Origin: Paracoccaceae bacterium
GTDB taxonomy: Bacteria; Pseudomonadota; Alphaproteobacteria; Rhodobacterales; Rhodobacteraceae
NCBI GenBank assembly: GCA_002402045.2
Contig: NVUX02000060.1
Coordinates: forward strand, 1-64,000
Direction of reading: 5' to 3'
DNA: 64,000 bases
Part shown: positions 43,928 to 54,137 of the stretch, in pieces
How the letters are laid out: each line of letters begins with the position of its first letter
Position numbering within the stretch: the first letter of the stretch is position 1
Notes under the pieces: generated by a model
Seen by the model: only the letters and a program-made list of their open reading frames with translations
The model's database searches: none
Told to the model about the DNA's origin: nothing
Translations under genes and position numbers: made by a program

Positions 43928-44341
43928 ATGGAAAACATCGTTCTCACCATCCACCTGATTCTGGCCCTCGGCCTCATCGGGTCTGTGCTCCTCCAACGCT
44001 CTGAGGGCGGGGGCTTGGGCATTGGTGGCGGCGGTGGTGGCGCTATGAGCGGCCGCTCGGCAGCGACAGCGATGGCAAAAGTCACATGGATACTTGCCAT
44101 CGGATTTTTGATCACTTCCCTAACACTCACGGTTATTGCCGCCAAAAATGCGGGCGGCTCCTCGGTGCTAGACCTTCAAGGTAGCGCAACCAGCACCCCT
44201 GTTGAGGATATACCCTTGGCAGACCCAAATGCGATTCTGATACCAGACTTGGGGAACTTAACCATCGGCGGAACGGATGCAGAAGCGGCTGCACCCGTAA
44301 ACACACAAGGCGCACCAGCGACCCCACCCGCCTCAGAATAA
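43928..44341 (+). CDS. secG: Protein translocase subunit SecG
   Basis: 137 residues. Two membrane segments (IVLTIHLILALGLIGSVLLQ and WILAIGFLITSLTLTVIAAK) flank a loop with RSEGGGLGIGGGGGGAMSGR, the SecG hallmark. The C-terminal tail is Pro/Ala-rich and typical of alphaproteobacterial SecG. SecG helps SecYE during Sec export. In this group secG often lies just before pyrG; here a GST and a WYL regulator intervene. Confidence 0.93.
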   Translation: MENIVLTIHLILALGLIGSVLLQRSEGGGLGIGGGGGGAMSGRSAATAMAKVTWILAIGFLITSLTLTVIAAKNAGGSSVLDLQGSATSTPVEDIPLADPNAILIPDLGNLTIGGTDAEAAAPVNTQGAPATPPASE

Positions 44342-44359
44342 CTTTGGGGCGCTGTGCCT

Positions 44360-45058
44360 TTAAGGGTAAAGCGCCTTATTTACCCTATCGAGATATGCCA
44401 TCAGGGGCGCATCATTGTTGATGCGTTTGCTAAGTCGCGTTTCGGTAGGGGAGCCGGCCATAGCGGCCAGCATTGGCACCGCAGACGCATCGGCAGCCGT
44501 TGGCACATCTCCAAAAAGAAACGGCTTATCCCCGACCAAAGCCATAATTGCGCTCATATCCAAATCTGCCCGCACCAATCGCTCTTCAACCGAGTGCCGC
44601 CCCATCCCTTGCGCATGCATACTCCTCCGCACCTGCTGCCGGATCTTTTTGGTCACGAACCCGCGCACCAGCTTGGGGATCATGCCAAAGAATTCCGCTC
44701 GGACAACCTCCCAATTTGCATCATTTAGCCAGCGATCACAGACCAACGCAAAGTAGAGATGCTCGTCACACATCCGAATAACCGCCCGAGATGTGGCGCG
44801 CTGCTCGGGGCTGAGGCCCTCATCAAAATCTACGCTGAATTTTTGCTCCAAATAGGCCCGAATATCTTCGCTATCGGAGATTTTCATATCGCCATCCACC
44901 AGCAATGGCAGCTTCCCCTTCGGGGTTTTGCGCGGGTCAGCATTGCTGCTCATCTCCCACTCTGCCCCCGCCATTTTCAAAAAACACATAGCCTTTACCC
45001 CAAAAGGGCTGGCCGAAGGCGCGCCAAAGGCCGCCGGATAAGTGATAAGTTTTAACAT
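44360..45058 (-). CDS. Glutathione S-transferase family protein
   Basis: 232 residues. An N-terminal thioredoxin-like domain (SASPFGVKAMCFLKMAGAEW, then KGKLPLLVDGDMKISDSEDI with the cis-Pro and the glutathione-binding SD/SE region) is followed by an all-helical domain. The usual Ser/Cys at the N-terminal active site is SASPFG. GST-like proteins of this type conjugate or reduce with glutathione. The substrate is not known. It is divergent from the WYL regulator 84 bp away, which may control it. Confidence 0.85.
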   Translation of the reverse strand: MLKLITYPAAFGAPSASPFGVKAMCFLKMAGAEWEMSSNADPRKTPKGKLPLLVDGDMKISDSEDIRAYLEQKFSVDFDEGLSPEQRATSRAVIRMCDEHLYFALVCDRWLNDANWEVVRAEFFGMIPKLVRGFVTKKIRQQVRRSMHAQGMGRHSVEERLVRADLDMSAIMALVGDKPFLFGDVPTAADASAVPMLAAMAGSPTETRLSKRINNDAPLMAYLDRVNKALYP

Positions 45059-45142
45059 GTTTGTTCTCCTGTGAATCTCATTTGGCTGTGATACAATGAG
45101 CTGCTGTCACTTTTTGTCAGCAATGGCAATTATGGTTCAGAT

Positions 45143-45886
45143 ATGTCTCGCAGTCACCGCCTTATGCAGTTGATGCAACTTTTTCGAACGCTCCCCACCC
45201 CCGTGCGGGCGCAGGCGCTTGCCGATGAAACAGGTATTTCCTTGCGCTCGGTCTACCGAGATATAGAGGCCCTGCGGGGTATGGGCGCTGTGATAGACGG
45301 CGCGGCAGGCTATGGCTACACGCTGATAGATGACCCCGCCCTGCCTCCGATGAGTTTTTCGCAAGACGAAATTGAAGCATTGGTGCTTGGGCTGCGCGAA
45401 GTGCAAGCGGTGGCCGACTCGGTGCTCGCCGCCGCAGCAATGAGCGCACTTGGCAAGCTGCGCGCCAGTCTGCCTGTGTCTAAGCGCCAGCAATTGGAGC
45501 ATGCCAGCCTGCACGCTAAGCGGTTTCACTCCCGGCCCGAAATCGGGATAGATGTAGCAAAACTGCGTGAAGCCGTGCGCGCTGAAAGGGTGATTCATAT
45601 TGTGTATGTTGATAATAAGAACGCCAAAAGCGAACGAAATATCTATCCGCTTGGCATTGTGTTTTTGGAAAGCACGTTGGTGTTGGCGAGTTGGTGTTTG
45701 CTTCGGCAAAGTTTCCGCACATTTCGGCTGGACCGGATCAAGCATTTTGCTGAAACCGGCCAGAGCTTCCGGCCAAAACGCGTGCCGCTATTGCGCGAGA
45801 TTGTCGCAAAATTCAAAGCTGAATCCGATGCTGCAAGCTTGACCGGTCGTGTTTACACGACCCGCGCTGACGAGGGGGGCCTTTAG
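45143..45886 (+). CDS. WYL-domain (YafY-type) transcriptional regulator
   Basis: 247 residues. Winged helix at the start (RLMQLMQLFRTLPTPVRAQA, ETGISLRSVYRDIEALRGMG). The WYL domain includes IHIVYVDNKNAKSERNIYPL and LVLASWCLLRQSFRTFRLDR. A short WCX-like end follows. WYL regulators sense small ligands or nucleic acids. It is divergent from the GST gene, its likely target. The last seven residues (RADEGGL) and the stop are encoded inside a dispersed repeat that starts at 45861, so its C-terminus was probably replaced by repeat DNA. Confidence 0.88.
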   Translation: MSRSHRLMQLMQLFRTLPTPVRAQALADETGISLRSVYRDIEALRGMGAVIDGAAGYGYTLIDDPALPPMSFSQDEIEALVLGLREVQAVADSVLAAAAMSALGKLRASLPVSKRQQLEHASLHAKRFHSRPEIGIDVAKLREAVRAERVIHIVYVDNKNAKSERNIYPLGIVFLESTLVLASWCLLRQSFRTFRLDRIKHFAETGQSFRPKRVPLLREIVAKFKAESDAASLTGRVYTTRADEGGL

Positions 45887-46031
45887 GCTCCTCGAGGAGG
45901 CGCGCGCTCGGGACTGCCTGACAGCGCCGCGCTTGCTTTTGTCTCTGGGGGGGTAAACCCCCACTCGACAAAAGCACATTTTTGGCAAGCAAAAAATGCC
46001 TGCCGCTGGCCATGGCCTCGCTACGCTCGGC
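45861..46031. repeat. Dispersed repeat, 171-bp copy overlapping the WYL gene end
   Basis: In reverse orientation this matches 29581-29750 block by block: GCCGAGCGTAGCGAGGCCAT, GGCCAGCGGCAG, a poly-T hairpin (ATTTTTTGCTTGCCAAAAAT), TGTGCTTTT, AAAAGCAAGCGCGG, CAGTCCCGAG, GCGCGCCTCCTCG and CCCCCCTCGTCAGCGCGGG. It begins 26 bp before the WYL stop codon and ends about 170 bp before pyrG. Confidence 0.82.
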
Positions 46032-46200
46032 GGTGTTCACCGCAAGGTTTACGAAATTACCTGAGGTTATCCACAAGATATTGCCGCTGGCCCCCTTGCC
46101 CGCGCCCCCTTTCCCCTGTAAGAATCAAACCCCGTGATAGAGCGAAAAACCGCACAAGCGCGCTCACCTTTTAAACGATTCTCACGGGGACCAATCCGGC

Positions 46201-47844
46201 ATGGCACGATACATTTTTATTACTGGCGGCGTAGTTTCCTCCCTTGGCAAAGGGCTGGCTTCCGCCGCGCTTGGTGCGCTTTTACAAGCCCGCGGCTATT
46301 CGGTGCGCCTTCGCAAGCTGGACCCCTATCTCAATGTTGACCCCGGCACGATGTCTCCCTTTGAGCATGGCGAGGTGTTTGTGACCGATGACGGTGCAGA
46401 AACCGATCTCGACCTTGGCCATTATGAGCGCTTCACTGGCGTTTCTGCCCGCAAAACAGATTCGGTGTCTTCGGGGCGCATTTATTCCACCGTGCTGGAA
46501 AAAGAGCAGCGGGGGGATTACCTCGGCAAAACCATTCAGGTTATTCCGCACGTCACCAACGAAATTAAAGATTTCATCGCCATTGGTGATGACGAAGTGG
46601 ACTTTATGCTTTGTGAAATCGGCGGCACGGTTGGCGATATCGAAGCCCTGCCCTTTTTTGAAGCCATCCGACAGTTCTCCCAAGAGCGCTTTGGCGAGTG
46701 CGTTTTTATGCACCTCACGCTGGTGCCTTACATCGCCGCTGCAGGCGAGCTTAAAACCAAGCCAACCCAGCACTCAGTAAAAGAACTTCGCTCCATCGGT
46801 ATTGCGCCAGATATCCTGATGTGCCGCGCTGATCGGCCTATTCCGGAAAAAGAGCGCGCCAAGCTGGCGCTGTTTTGCAACGTGCGGCCCGAGGCCGTCA
46901 TTCCGGCACTGGACCTCAAATCAATTTATGAAGCTCCGCATGCGTATCACCGCGATGGCATGGACCGCGCCGTTTTGGAAGCCTTCCACATTACCGATGC
47001 GCCCGAGCCTGACATGGCGAAATGGGACGAGGTAATGGACGCCGTTAAGCTGCCCGAGGGCGAAGTTAAAATTGCGATTGTTGGCAAATATACCCAGCTT
47101 GGGGACGCGTATAAAAGCATCGCTGAGGCCCTGACCCATGGCGGCATTAAAAACCACGTAAAGGTTAAGGCCGAGTGGATTGACTCGGAGCTTTTTGAGA
47201 ACGAGGACGATGTAACGCCCCACCTTGAGGGATTTGACGCCATTCTTGTGCCCGGCGGTTTTGGCGAGCGCGGCACTGAAGGTATGATAAATGCCGCCAC
47301 CTATGCCCGCACCCATAATGTGCCCTATTTCGGCATTTGCCTTGGCATGCAGATGGCCGTAACGGAAGCGGCGCGCAACCTTGCGGGCATTAAAGATGCT
47401 GGCTCGGAAGAGTTTGACAGTGAGGCCGGAGAAAAACGGTTTACGCCGATCGTGTATCACCTCAAGGAGTGGATGGAAGGCAACCGGACCATTCAACGCA
47501 AAGAAGGCGATGACAAGGGCGGCACTATGCGGCTCGGGGCCTATGATGCGACCCTCACCGAGGGCTCCAAAATTGCTGAAATTTACGGCTGCACCAAGAT
47601 TTCGGAGCGCCACCGCCACCGCTATGAGGTGGATATGAGCTATCGCGACAAGCTGGAAGCTGCTGGGATGATGTTTTCGGGCATTTCGCCCGATGGTAAG
47701 CTACCAGAAACTATCGAGATTAAAGACCACCCTTGGTATATCGGTGTGCAATTTCACCCCGAGCTGAAATCTCGCCCGTTTGAGCCGCACCCGCTATTTG
47801 CCAGCTTTATCGAGGCGGCCGTTAAGCAAAGCCGGTTTGTTTAA
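46201..47844 (+). CDS. pyrG: CTP synthase
   Basis: 547 residues, normal length. It aminates UTP to CTP using glutamine. The N-terminal ligase domain starts [20 protein letters not shown]. The C-terminal glutamine amidotransferase has the Cys nucleophile in [12 protein letters not shown] and the His-Glu pair in [29 protein letters not shown] lies in the UTP/Mg site. It starts at 46201 behind CACGGGGA. CTP synthase filaments also affect cell shape in some alphaproteobacteria. Confidence 0.98.
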   Translation: MARYIFITGGVVSSLGKGLASAALGALLQARGYSVRLRKLDPYLNVDPGTMSPFEHGEVFVTDDGAETDLDLGHYERFTGVSARKTDSVSSGRIYSTVLEKEQRGDYLGKTIQVIPHVTNEIKDFIAIGDDEVDFMLCEIGGTVGDIEALPFFEAIRQFSQERFGECVFMHLTLVPYIAAAGELKTKPTQHSVKELRSIGIAPDILMCRADRPIPEKERAKLALFCNVRPEAVIPALDLKSIYEAPHAYHRDGMDRAVLEAFHITDAPEPDMAKWDEVMDAVKLPEGEVKIAIVGKYTQLGDAYKSIAEALTHGGIKNHVKVKAEWIDSELFENEDDVTPHLEGFDAILVPGGFGERGTEGMINAATYARTHNVPYFGICLGMQMAVTEAARNLAGIKDAGSEEFDSEAGEKRFTPIVYHLKEWMEGNRTIQRKEGDDKGGTMRLGAYDATLTEGSKIAEIYGCTKISERHRHRYEVDMSYRDKLEAAGMMFSGISPDGKLPETIEIKDHPWYIGVQFHPELKSRPFEPHPLFASFIEAAVKQSRFV

Positions 47845-48029
47845 GGCCTCATTTAATTCAAATTTTTCTTGTAGGTTTGGTTGCCACGTTCACCACAGAA
47901 AAAGAGCCGAAGACTGTCAATATTTTCCAGAGTTATCATTACCAAATTAACCGCTAAACAATTTTCCTAAATATTTTCCTAATTTTTATGATAGTAGTAT
48001 GTAAGGCGGCTAAAAGTTGAGGTTCGGAC

Positions 48030-48695
48030 ATGCGTTTTATTCTACTTTCGATAGCCCTTTTCGGCTTGGTTCTTTACATTTCAAATCCTGAAGCCTTTGG
48101 TAAAAAAAGAGAATTTAAGCTTTCAGTGGGTGGGCGCATTGTTCGTGAAGAGCCAAAGGGCGCCACTATCGACTTCGCAAAAATTGGCGATTTCGGGGTG
48201 GAGATGTATGAGAGTTTTTTCGATTCCCCTGATGATTCGGCTTCGAATGATACAATAGTGCTTGCGGGAAATGACCAAACGAGTGCACCAAATGGCCCAG
48301 AAACCCAGATATTAAGTGCGATAAGCGCGCCGGACATAACCACGTATTCGGGGCAAGTTTCGGCAATATCATTTGCAATGCACGCGGACCCAGTGGGTAC
48401 AACCACACAAATGCAAGCGGCAATGAAGGCGTGTTTGCCGCATCAATATCCAGAGCCATTAACCAATTATTTTGTGGGTCTGGTGCAGGTGGTTTCTGAA
48501 ACGGCACAGCTTCCATTGGCCGAGCAAACCGCCAATTTCAGAGAAGAAAGCGCGCCGCTAACACAGGCCTTAAGGGCTTGGCTTCAGTTTTTACCTGAAG
48601 ATCAGCGTGCCGAAAATACTTTGCTATTGCAAGATTGGGCCGCACGACCAAAAGACCTTGTGGCCTGCCATATTAGCTGGCTTAGCACCCCCTGA
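48030..48695 (+). CDS. Signal-anchored protein of unknown function
   Basis: 221 residues. An N-terminal hydrophobic segment (FILLSIALFGLVLYISNPEA) could be a signal peptide or anchor. The rest is acidic and soluble, with a low-complexity region (FFDSPDDSASNDTIVL) and a helical C-terminal half holding two Cys (ACLPHQYPEPLTNYFVGLVQ and LVACHISWLS) that may form a disulfide in the periplasm. No family recognised. It is monocistronic. The 185-bp upstream gap contains the short repeat TTTTCCTAAATATTTTCCTA. Confidence 0.6.
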   Translation: MRFILLSIALFGLVLYISNPEAFGKKREFKLSVGGRIVREEPKGATIDFAKIGDFGVEMYESFFDSPDDSASNDTIVLAGNDQTSAPNGPETQILSAISAPDITTYSGQVSAISFAMHADPVGTTTQMQAAMKACLPHQYPEPLTNYFVGLVQVVSETAQLPLAEQTANFREESAPLTQALRAWLQFLPEDQRAENTLLLQDWAARPKDLVACHISWLSTP

Positions 48696-48825
48696 TAATC
48701 AAGATATCTACCTCCCTATTTTGCTCCACTATAGCAGTATTCCAAGCATCAGCAGCCCACTGATTTCCGCTTGCCTTCAATAAGGTATTCCTTTCAAATA
48801 CCTCCCAATTAGAGGAGACTGCAAA

Positions 48826-49719
48826 ATGCTCAAATATCATGTTCTGGACGTTTTTACAAAATCGCCCTTCACCGGAAATCCGCTGGCTATTGTTCTGGAT
48901 GCGGATGAGCTAAATGACCATCAAATGCAAACCATCACACGGCAGTTTAGCCTCTCAGAAACCATCTTTGTGCAAAGGCCCAAAGATACCTCCCATACCG
49001 CCAAGGTGCGCATATTTTGCCCCGCTTGTGAGCTGCCATTCGCTGGGCATCCCACGGTTGGCTGTGTTATTTTACTGGCAGAAATGGCCCATGAGGGCAA
49101 TTTCGAATGTGAAATCACGCTTGAAGAAGTCGCTGGATTAGTTTGCGTTAACGTGGTGCGCCAAGGACATGACATTACGGCCGAATTCACGGCACCCGTG
49201 CTCCCCGAATTGGCATCAGGCACGCCACCAAACCACAAAGAGGCCGCCGCCGCGCTTGGGCTACGGCCCAATGATATAGGCTTTGAACAGCATACGCCTC
49301 AGCATTGGCAAGGCGGGCCAGATTTTCTCTATATCCCGATTGCCAGCCGCGAAGCCCTCACAAATGCCGCACCTAGCGCCAGTTGGCTGGAGATGACGGC
49401 AAAGGCTAATACCCAGTCGGTATATATATATTGCAAAGAGAATGAGGGCTATGCCGCCCGTATGTTTGCCCCCGAACATGGTATGCCGGAATATCCGGCC
49501 ACAGGCTCGGCCAGCGCCATTTTGGCCGCCCAGCTTTTGGCTGCGGGCGCGTTGCCCGAAGGCACCACACATGTGCCACTTGTACAAGGCGAAGACATGG
49601 GACGCCCCAGCCAAATTAGCCTGTCGGTTGATGTTAAAGATAGCGCTATTCAGAAAATCCGCATAAAAGGTGCTGCGGTGAGGGTGCATCACGGTCATAT
49701 CACGGCCTTGCCCTTGTAA
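48826..49719 (+). CDS. PhzF-family isomerase
   Basis: 297 residues, usual length. Landmarks are VLDVFTKSPFTGNPLAIVLD at the start, CELPFAGHPTVGCVILLAE in the first half (the catalytic Glu region of the PhzF fold), and MPEYPATGSASAILAAQLLA in the second half. Family members such as PhzF isomerise small metabolites by proton shuttling between two pseudo-symmetric domains. Outside phenazine clusters the substrate is unknown, and no phenazine genes are near. It starts behind AGAGGAG. Confidence 0.9.
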   Translation: MLKYHVLDVFTKSPFTGNPLAIVLDADELNDHQMQTITRQFSLSETIFVQRPKDTSHTAKVRIFCPACELPFAGHPTVGCVILLAEMAHEGNFECEITLEEVAGLVCVNVVRQGHDITAEFTAPVLPELASGTPPNHKEAAAALGLRPNDIGFEQHTPQHWQGGPDFLYIPIASREALTNAAPSASWLEMTAKANTQSVYIYCKENEGYAARMFAPEHGMPEYPATGSASAILAAQLLAAGALPEGTTHVPLVQGEDMGRPSQISLSVDVKDSAIQKIRIKGAAVRVHHGHITALPL

Positions 49720-49747
49720 CCGCGCAAAAACGCGTTAAGTTTCTCGC

Positions 49748-50188
49748 ATGTTTGACACACTCTTCAAGCGCCTGCGCGCCGAACCCGCCCCCGACCCGCT
49801 AGAGGCAAACGACGCCCGCTTGGCGCTTGCCGCCCTTTTGGTGCGCCTAGCGCGCACGGATCACGATTATGCCAGCAGTGAAAAAGAGAAAATCGACGAA
49901 ATCTTGTCGCAGCGCTACAAGATGCAGCCGGCTGAGGCCGCAACTTTGCGCGCTGGCGCTGAAGACGTAGAAGCAACCGCCGGAGATACGGTTCACCTGA
50001 CCCGCCTTATAAAAGCCGCTATCCCCTATGATGACCGCATAGCACTCGTCATAGACCTTTGGCGGCTTGTTTTGGCCGATGGCACGCGCGACCACGCCGA
50101 AAACCAGTTCTTACGGTTGGTGGTGAAACTGGTCGGGGTTAATGATGTGGATAGCGGAATGGCGCGGCAACAAGCGGCCAAAAGCTAG
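49748..50188 (+). CDS. TerB-family protein
   Basis: 146 residues, all-helical. The pattern LALAALLVRLARTDHDYASS, then EKEKIDEIL, and later YDDRIALVIDLWRLVLADG followed by TRDHAENQFLRLVVKLVGV matches TerB (tellurite resistance B/DjlA-N fold), where conserved acidic residues bind metal. Stand-alone TerB proteins are common in alphaproteobacteria with no proven link to tellurite. It starts 28 bp after the PhzF-type gene and is probably co-transcribed with it. Confidence 0.85.
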   Translation: MFDTLFKRLRAEPAPDPLEANDARLALAALLVRLARTDHDYASSEKEKIDEILSQRYKMQPAEAATLRAGAEDVEATAGDTVHLTRLIKAAIPYDDRIALVIDLWRLVLADGTRDHAENQFLRLVVKLVGVNDVDSGMARQQAAKS

Positions 50189-50270
50189 GCGGCGCGCAAG
50201 CGTTGTGGCTATTCAGGCCTTCCACCAGCGCCGCGCGGCTACATTTGCATAATGGCAAGCGCATGGTTCG

Positions 50271-50322
50271 CAGCGCGGCGCGTGTGCAATGCTTAACCAA
50301 GTACTAAGGCTGCCGCGCCGCT
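50271..50322. repeat. 52-bp element with conserved ends (copy 2)
   Basis: Same ends (CAGCGCGGCGCG and GGCTGCCGCGCCGCT) and same 52-bp length as 43266-43317. It lies between the convergent TerB and KAS III-like genes and touches the latter's stop codon. A further inverted stretch, GCGCCGCGCGGC, lies at 50229-50240. Confidence 0.6.
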
Positions 50323-51448
50323 AGGGAACCACCCTACGCAACAGCACCGAGCCTACAGAATATCCCGCCCCAAACGAGCAAATCAGCCCAAGCTCGCCAT
50401 TTTTAAAATCATTAGAATACTGCGAAAACGCGATGATCGACCCCGCGGAAGAGGTATTGGCATATTCTTGCAAAATGTTTGGCTGCTCCCCCGCCTCAGG
50501 CACTCGCCCCAGCACCTTTTTGCCAATAAAATCGTTCATCGCTTTATTGGCCTGATGCAACCAGAGCCGCTTCAGGTCATCCGCGCAATGTCCTGCGTCT
50601 TCCAAGTGGCCAAGAATGTGTTTAGATACAATAGGTAGCACCTCCTTAAACACTTTCCGCCCGTTTTGCATAAACTGCATATCGCGGCGGTCCTCCACGC
50701 CATCAGGGCGATTACGGCGTAAAAAACCGTTATTATTGCGGATGTTATTGGAGAATTTCGTCAGGCATTTTGTCGAAACCACCTCAAAATGCGGCCCCGT
50801 CACATCCTCTTTTCGTTCAATCAACGTGGCCGTGCACACATCACCAAAAATGAAGTGGCAATCCCGGTCGCGCCACTCCAGATGGCCAGACGTGATTTCG
50901 GGATTCACCACCAAAATTGCCTTTGCCGAACCAGCGCGGACCATATCACTTGCGGCCTGAATACCGAAAGTTGCCGATGAGCAGGCGACATTCAAATCAA
51001 AGCCAAAGCCTTCGATGCCAAGCAAATCTTGCACCTCGATCGCGATCGCCGGATAGGCCCGCTCCATATTGGAAGCAGCAACGATCACCGCGTCCACATC
51101 GGCGGCTGTCTTCCCTGCCTGTGCCAGCGCTTTATTACAGGCATCCACGGCCATTTCGGCCATAATGCTCGGCTCGTCATCGCGGCGCTGCCGCAATGTC
51201 GGATACATCCGGTCAGGGTCCAGAATGCCGGATTTATTCATCACATGCCGCCGCTCAATGCCGCTGGCCGCAAATATAAACTCGCTGGAGGATTGCGGCT
51301 TCGCGTTAATCTCCCCCGCGGCAATCGCCTCGGCATGCGTGGCATTAAATTTATCGGCATAAGCATTAAAGGCCACCACCAATTCATCATTAGTGATCAC
51401 CTCTTCGGGAGTGAAAACCCCTGTGCCGGAAATAACGGGCTGGTGCAT
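50321..51448 (-). CDS. Beta-ketoacyl-ACP synthase III-like enzyme
   Basis: 375 residues from ATG 51448, behind AGGAG; a longer in-frame extension to 51664 is unsupported. The complete FabH-type triad is visible: Cys in LNVACSSATFGIQAA, His in LWLHQANKAM, Asn in YANTSSAGSI. The protein is longer than typical FabH (about 320), with an N-terminal insert (EVITNDELVVAFNAYADKFN), like the second FabH-type paralogue in many proteobacteria. It should condense an acyl-CoA with malonyl-ACP. Whether it starts fatty-acid synthesis or makes a secondary lipid is open. Confidence 0.87.
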   Translation of the reverse strand: MHQPVISGTGVFTPEEVITNDELVVAFNAYADKFNATHAEAIAAGEINAKPQSSSEFIFAASGIERRHVMNKSGILDPDRMYPTLRQRRDDEPSIMAEMAVDACNKALAQAGKTAADVDAVIVAASNMERAYPAIAIEVQDLLGIEGFGFDLNVACSSATFGIQAASDMVRAGSAKAILVVNPEITSGHLEWRDRDCHFIFGDVCTATLIERKEDVTGPHFEVVSTKCLTKFSNNIRNNNGFLRRNRPDGVEDRRDMQFMQNGRKVFKEVLPIVSKHILGHLEDAGHCADDLKRLWLHQANKAMNDFIGKKVLGRVPEAGEQPNILQEYANTSSAGSIIAFSQYSNDFKNGELGLICSFGAGYSVGSVLLRRVVP

Positions 51449-51626
51449 GGTTGGCTCCTGAACAATTTTAGCCATTTGAACCCGTTTCGGCCCAGTGGTC
51501 AAGCAACCAAGGCGCGCCTTAACTTTAGGGAAAGCGGCTTCTGTCGCACATATTGGGCATAAAGGGGCTAGGAATTGCGGGCAATCCTGCCTAAAAGGGC
51601 GCAATTCCAAAGCGCAGGAGATGTCC

Positions 51627-53819
51627 ATGCCCACCGAGACCGCCGCCGAGCCGGCTATCACCACCGAAGTTATCCGTAAGCACGGGCTGAATCAGGCTGA
51701 ATATCAGCTTATTCAGGAGCTGATTGGCCGAGAGCCAACATGGACCGAGCTGGGTATTTTTAGCGCAATGTGGAATGAGCATTGCTCTTACAAGTCCTCC
51801 AAGCTTTGGCTGAAAACACTGCCTGTGGAAGGCCCGCAGGTTATCTGCGGCCCAGGCGAAAACGCGGGGATCGTGGATATTGGCGATGGCCAATGCTTGG
51901 TTTTCAAGATGGAAAGCCATAATCACCCGAGCTATATCGAGCCATATCAGGGCGCGGCCACCGGTATTGGCGGCATTCTGCGGGATGTGTTCACCATGGG
52001 CGCGCGGCCGATTGCGGCGATGAACGCGCTTAGTTTTGGCGAGCCAAGCCACCCCAAAACCCGCCAGCTGGTGCACGGCGTGGTGGGGGGTATTGGCGGC
52101 TATGGCAACTGTTTTGGCGTGCCAAATATAGGCGGCGAAACCCGCTTTCACAAAAGCTATAATGGCAATTGCCTTGTAAATGCTTTTGCGGCAGGCCTCG
52201 CAAACACCGACGAGATTTTCTATTCCGCAGCTTCGGGCGTTGGTATGCCTGTGGTTTATCTCGGGGCCAAAACCGGCCGCGATGGCGTGGGTGGTGCCAC
52301 GATGGCCAGCGCTGAGTTTGATGACACCATTGAGGAAAAACGCCCCACGGTGCAGGTGGGTGACCCCTTCACCGAAAAGCGTCTGATGGAGGCCACCATT
52401 GAGCTGATGCAAACTGGCGCGGTGATTTCCATTCAGGATATGGGGGCCGCGGGCCTTACATGCTCGGCGGTAGAAATGGGCGATAAAGGCGGCCTTGGCG
52501 TGATTTTGGACCTTGAAAAGGTGCCGTGCCGCGAAGAGGGCATGACCGCTTACGAGATGATGCTGAGCGAGAGCCAAGAACGGATGCTGATGGTTTTACG
52601 GCCTGAAAAAGAAGCCGAAGCCAAGGCTGTGTTTGATAAATGGGACCTCGATTTTGCCATCGTCGGCGAAACCATCGCGGAAGACCGGTTTCTTATTCGC
52701 CTCCACGGCGAAATCAAGGCTGACTTGCCGCTGAAGGCACTGTCTGGCGAGGCCCCCGAATATGACCGCCCATGGGTGGAAACCCCCACGCCTGAACCAT
52801 ATACTGATGTGCCCGATATTTCACCCGCCGAGGCGCTGCTGGCGCTGATCGGCTCGCCAAATCATAGCAGCAAAGCATGGATTTGGGAGCAATATGACCA
52901 CATGGTGCTAGCTGATACCGCCATCCGCCCTGGCTCTGATGCTGGTGTGGTGCGGGTGCATGGCACCGAAAAAGCGCTGGCGTTTACCAGCGACGTAAAC
53001 CCGCGTTTTTGCTTTGCCAACCCTGTAGAGGGCGGCAAGCAGGCGGTGGCCGAGGCTTATAGAAACCTATGCGCTACGGGGGCCAAGCCTTTGGCCACAA
53101 CCGATAATCTGAATTTCGGCAACCCTGAAAAGCCTGAGATTATGGGGCAGCTTGTGGGCTGTATCAAGGGCATAGGCGAGGCCTGCCTCGCGCTGAATAT
53201 GCCGATCGTTTCAGGCAATGTGAGCCTTTATAATGAGACCTTTGGTGCGGGCATTTACCCGACTCCGACCATTGGCGCGGTGGGGCTTCTCAGCAATCTT
53301 GATGAAATTATTCGTATGGTGCCGCAAAGCGGTGAAAAGCTTGTGGTGCTCGGTGAAACCCATGGCCATCTGGGGCAATCTGCGTTGCTGGCCGATGTCT
53401 TCAACCAAGAGCTGGGTGATGCGCCAACAGTGGATTTGAGCGCCGAACTTAAAGCCGGTGAGCTGGTGCGCAGCTTGCATAAATCAGGGCTGATTTCAGC
53501 GGCGCATGATGTTTCTGATGGTGGCATTGCCTTGGCACTGGCCGAAATGTGCCTTGCCGGGAAAACCGGGGCCGAGGCGGCGAACCAAAGCACCCTGCCC
53601 GCCATTCAGTTCTTTTTTGCTGAGGACCAAGCGCGCTATTTGCTCAGCGTACCCGAGGCAAAACTGGACACGCTTCTCGCGGCGGCGAAAACTGTTGGCG
53701 TCCCCGCCCAAGCGCTCGGCCAATTTAGCGGCGATTTTGTAGCGCTAGCCGATGCCTTTATCCCGCTTGACGCGGTGAAAGAAGCTTTTGAAAGCGGGTT
53801 GCCGGAGCTTATGGGCTAA
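51627..53819 (+). CDS. purL: Phosphoribosylformylglycinamidine synthase subunit PurL
   Basis: 730 residues from ATG 51627, 6 bases behind AGGAG; an upstream in-frame start at 51495 would overlap the divergent KAS gene. It is the small type of PurL that needs PurQ and PurS (not in this window). Motifs: [52 protein letters not shown], and [20 protein letters not shown]. It makes FGAM, the substrate of PurM (11214-12260), elsewhere in the window. Confidence 0.97.
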   Translation: MPTETAAEPAITTEVIRKHGLNQAEYQLIQELIGREPTWTELGIFSAMWNEHCSYKSSKLWLKTLPVEGPQVICGPGENAGIVDIGDGQCLVFKMESHNHPSYIEPYQGAATGIGGILRDVFTMGARPIAAMNALSFGEPSHPKTRQLVHGVVGGIGGYGNCFGVPNIGGETRFHKSYNGNCLVNAFAAGLANTDEIFYSAASGVGMPVVYLGAKTGRDGVGGATMASAEFDDTIEEKRPTVQVGDPFTEKRLMEATIELMQTGAVISIQDMGAAGLTCSAVEMGDKGGLGVILDLEKVPCREEGMTAYEMMLSESQERMLMVLRPEKEAEAKAVFDKWDLDFAIVGETIAEDRFLIRLHGEIKADLPLKALSGEAPEYDRPWVETPTPEPYTDVPDISPAEALLALIGSPNHSSKAWIWEQYDHMVLADTAIRPGSDAGVVRVHGTEKALAFTSDVNPRFCFANPVEGGKQAVAEAYRNLCATGAKPLATTDNLNFGNPEKPEIMGQLVGCIKGIGEACLALNMPIVSGNVSLYNETFGAGIYPTPTIGAVGLLSNLDEIIRMVPQSGEKLVVLGETHGHLGQSALLADVFNQELGDAPTVDLSAELKAGELVRSLHKSGLISAAHDVSDGGIALALAEMCLAGKTGAEAANQSTLPAIQFFFAEDQARYLLSVPEAKLDTLLAAAKTVGVPAQALGQFSGDFVALADAFIPLDAVKEAFESGLPELMG

Positions 53820-53894
53820 AACTGCGCCAATCCGCCTCTTGAACCAAACGGCAAATTGGCTTAATTAACCTACTGAATTAGTAGGAGTATCCCC

Positions 53895-54137
53895 ATGGCG
53901 ATTGAAGCTGAAAAAATCGAAGCCCTCATTAAGGAGGCCTTTCCAACTGCCGAAGTGCGCATTGATGACCTTGCCGGAGACGGCGCGCATTATGCGGCCA
54001 GTGTGGTGGCGGAAGAGTTCAAGGGCTTGAACCGCGTAAAGCAGCACCAGTTGGTTTATAAGGCGCTCAAAGGTAAAATGGACGGGCCATCGGGCGAGCT
54101 TCATGCCCTCGCGCTGACCACTAAAGCCCCGGATTAA
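53895..54137 (+). CDS. bolA: BolA-family protein
   Basis: 80 residues. MAIEAEKIEALIKEAFPTAE and FKGLNRVKQHQLVYKALKGK are the family's class II KH-like fold; the invariant His of the loop is in VKQHQ. It lacks the Cys of BolA2-type loops but has the H-x-A-L-A end (LHALALTTKAPD). BolA proteins pair with monothiol glutaredoxins to carry [2Fe-2S] clusters or sense iron. The partner grxD is two genes on, making this a functional cluster. Confidence 0.93.
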   Translation: MAIEAEKIEALIKEAFPTAEVRIDDLAGDGAHYAASVVAEEFKGLNRVKQHQLVYKALKGKMDGPSGELHALALTTKAPD

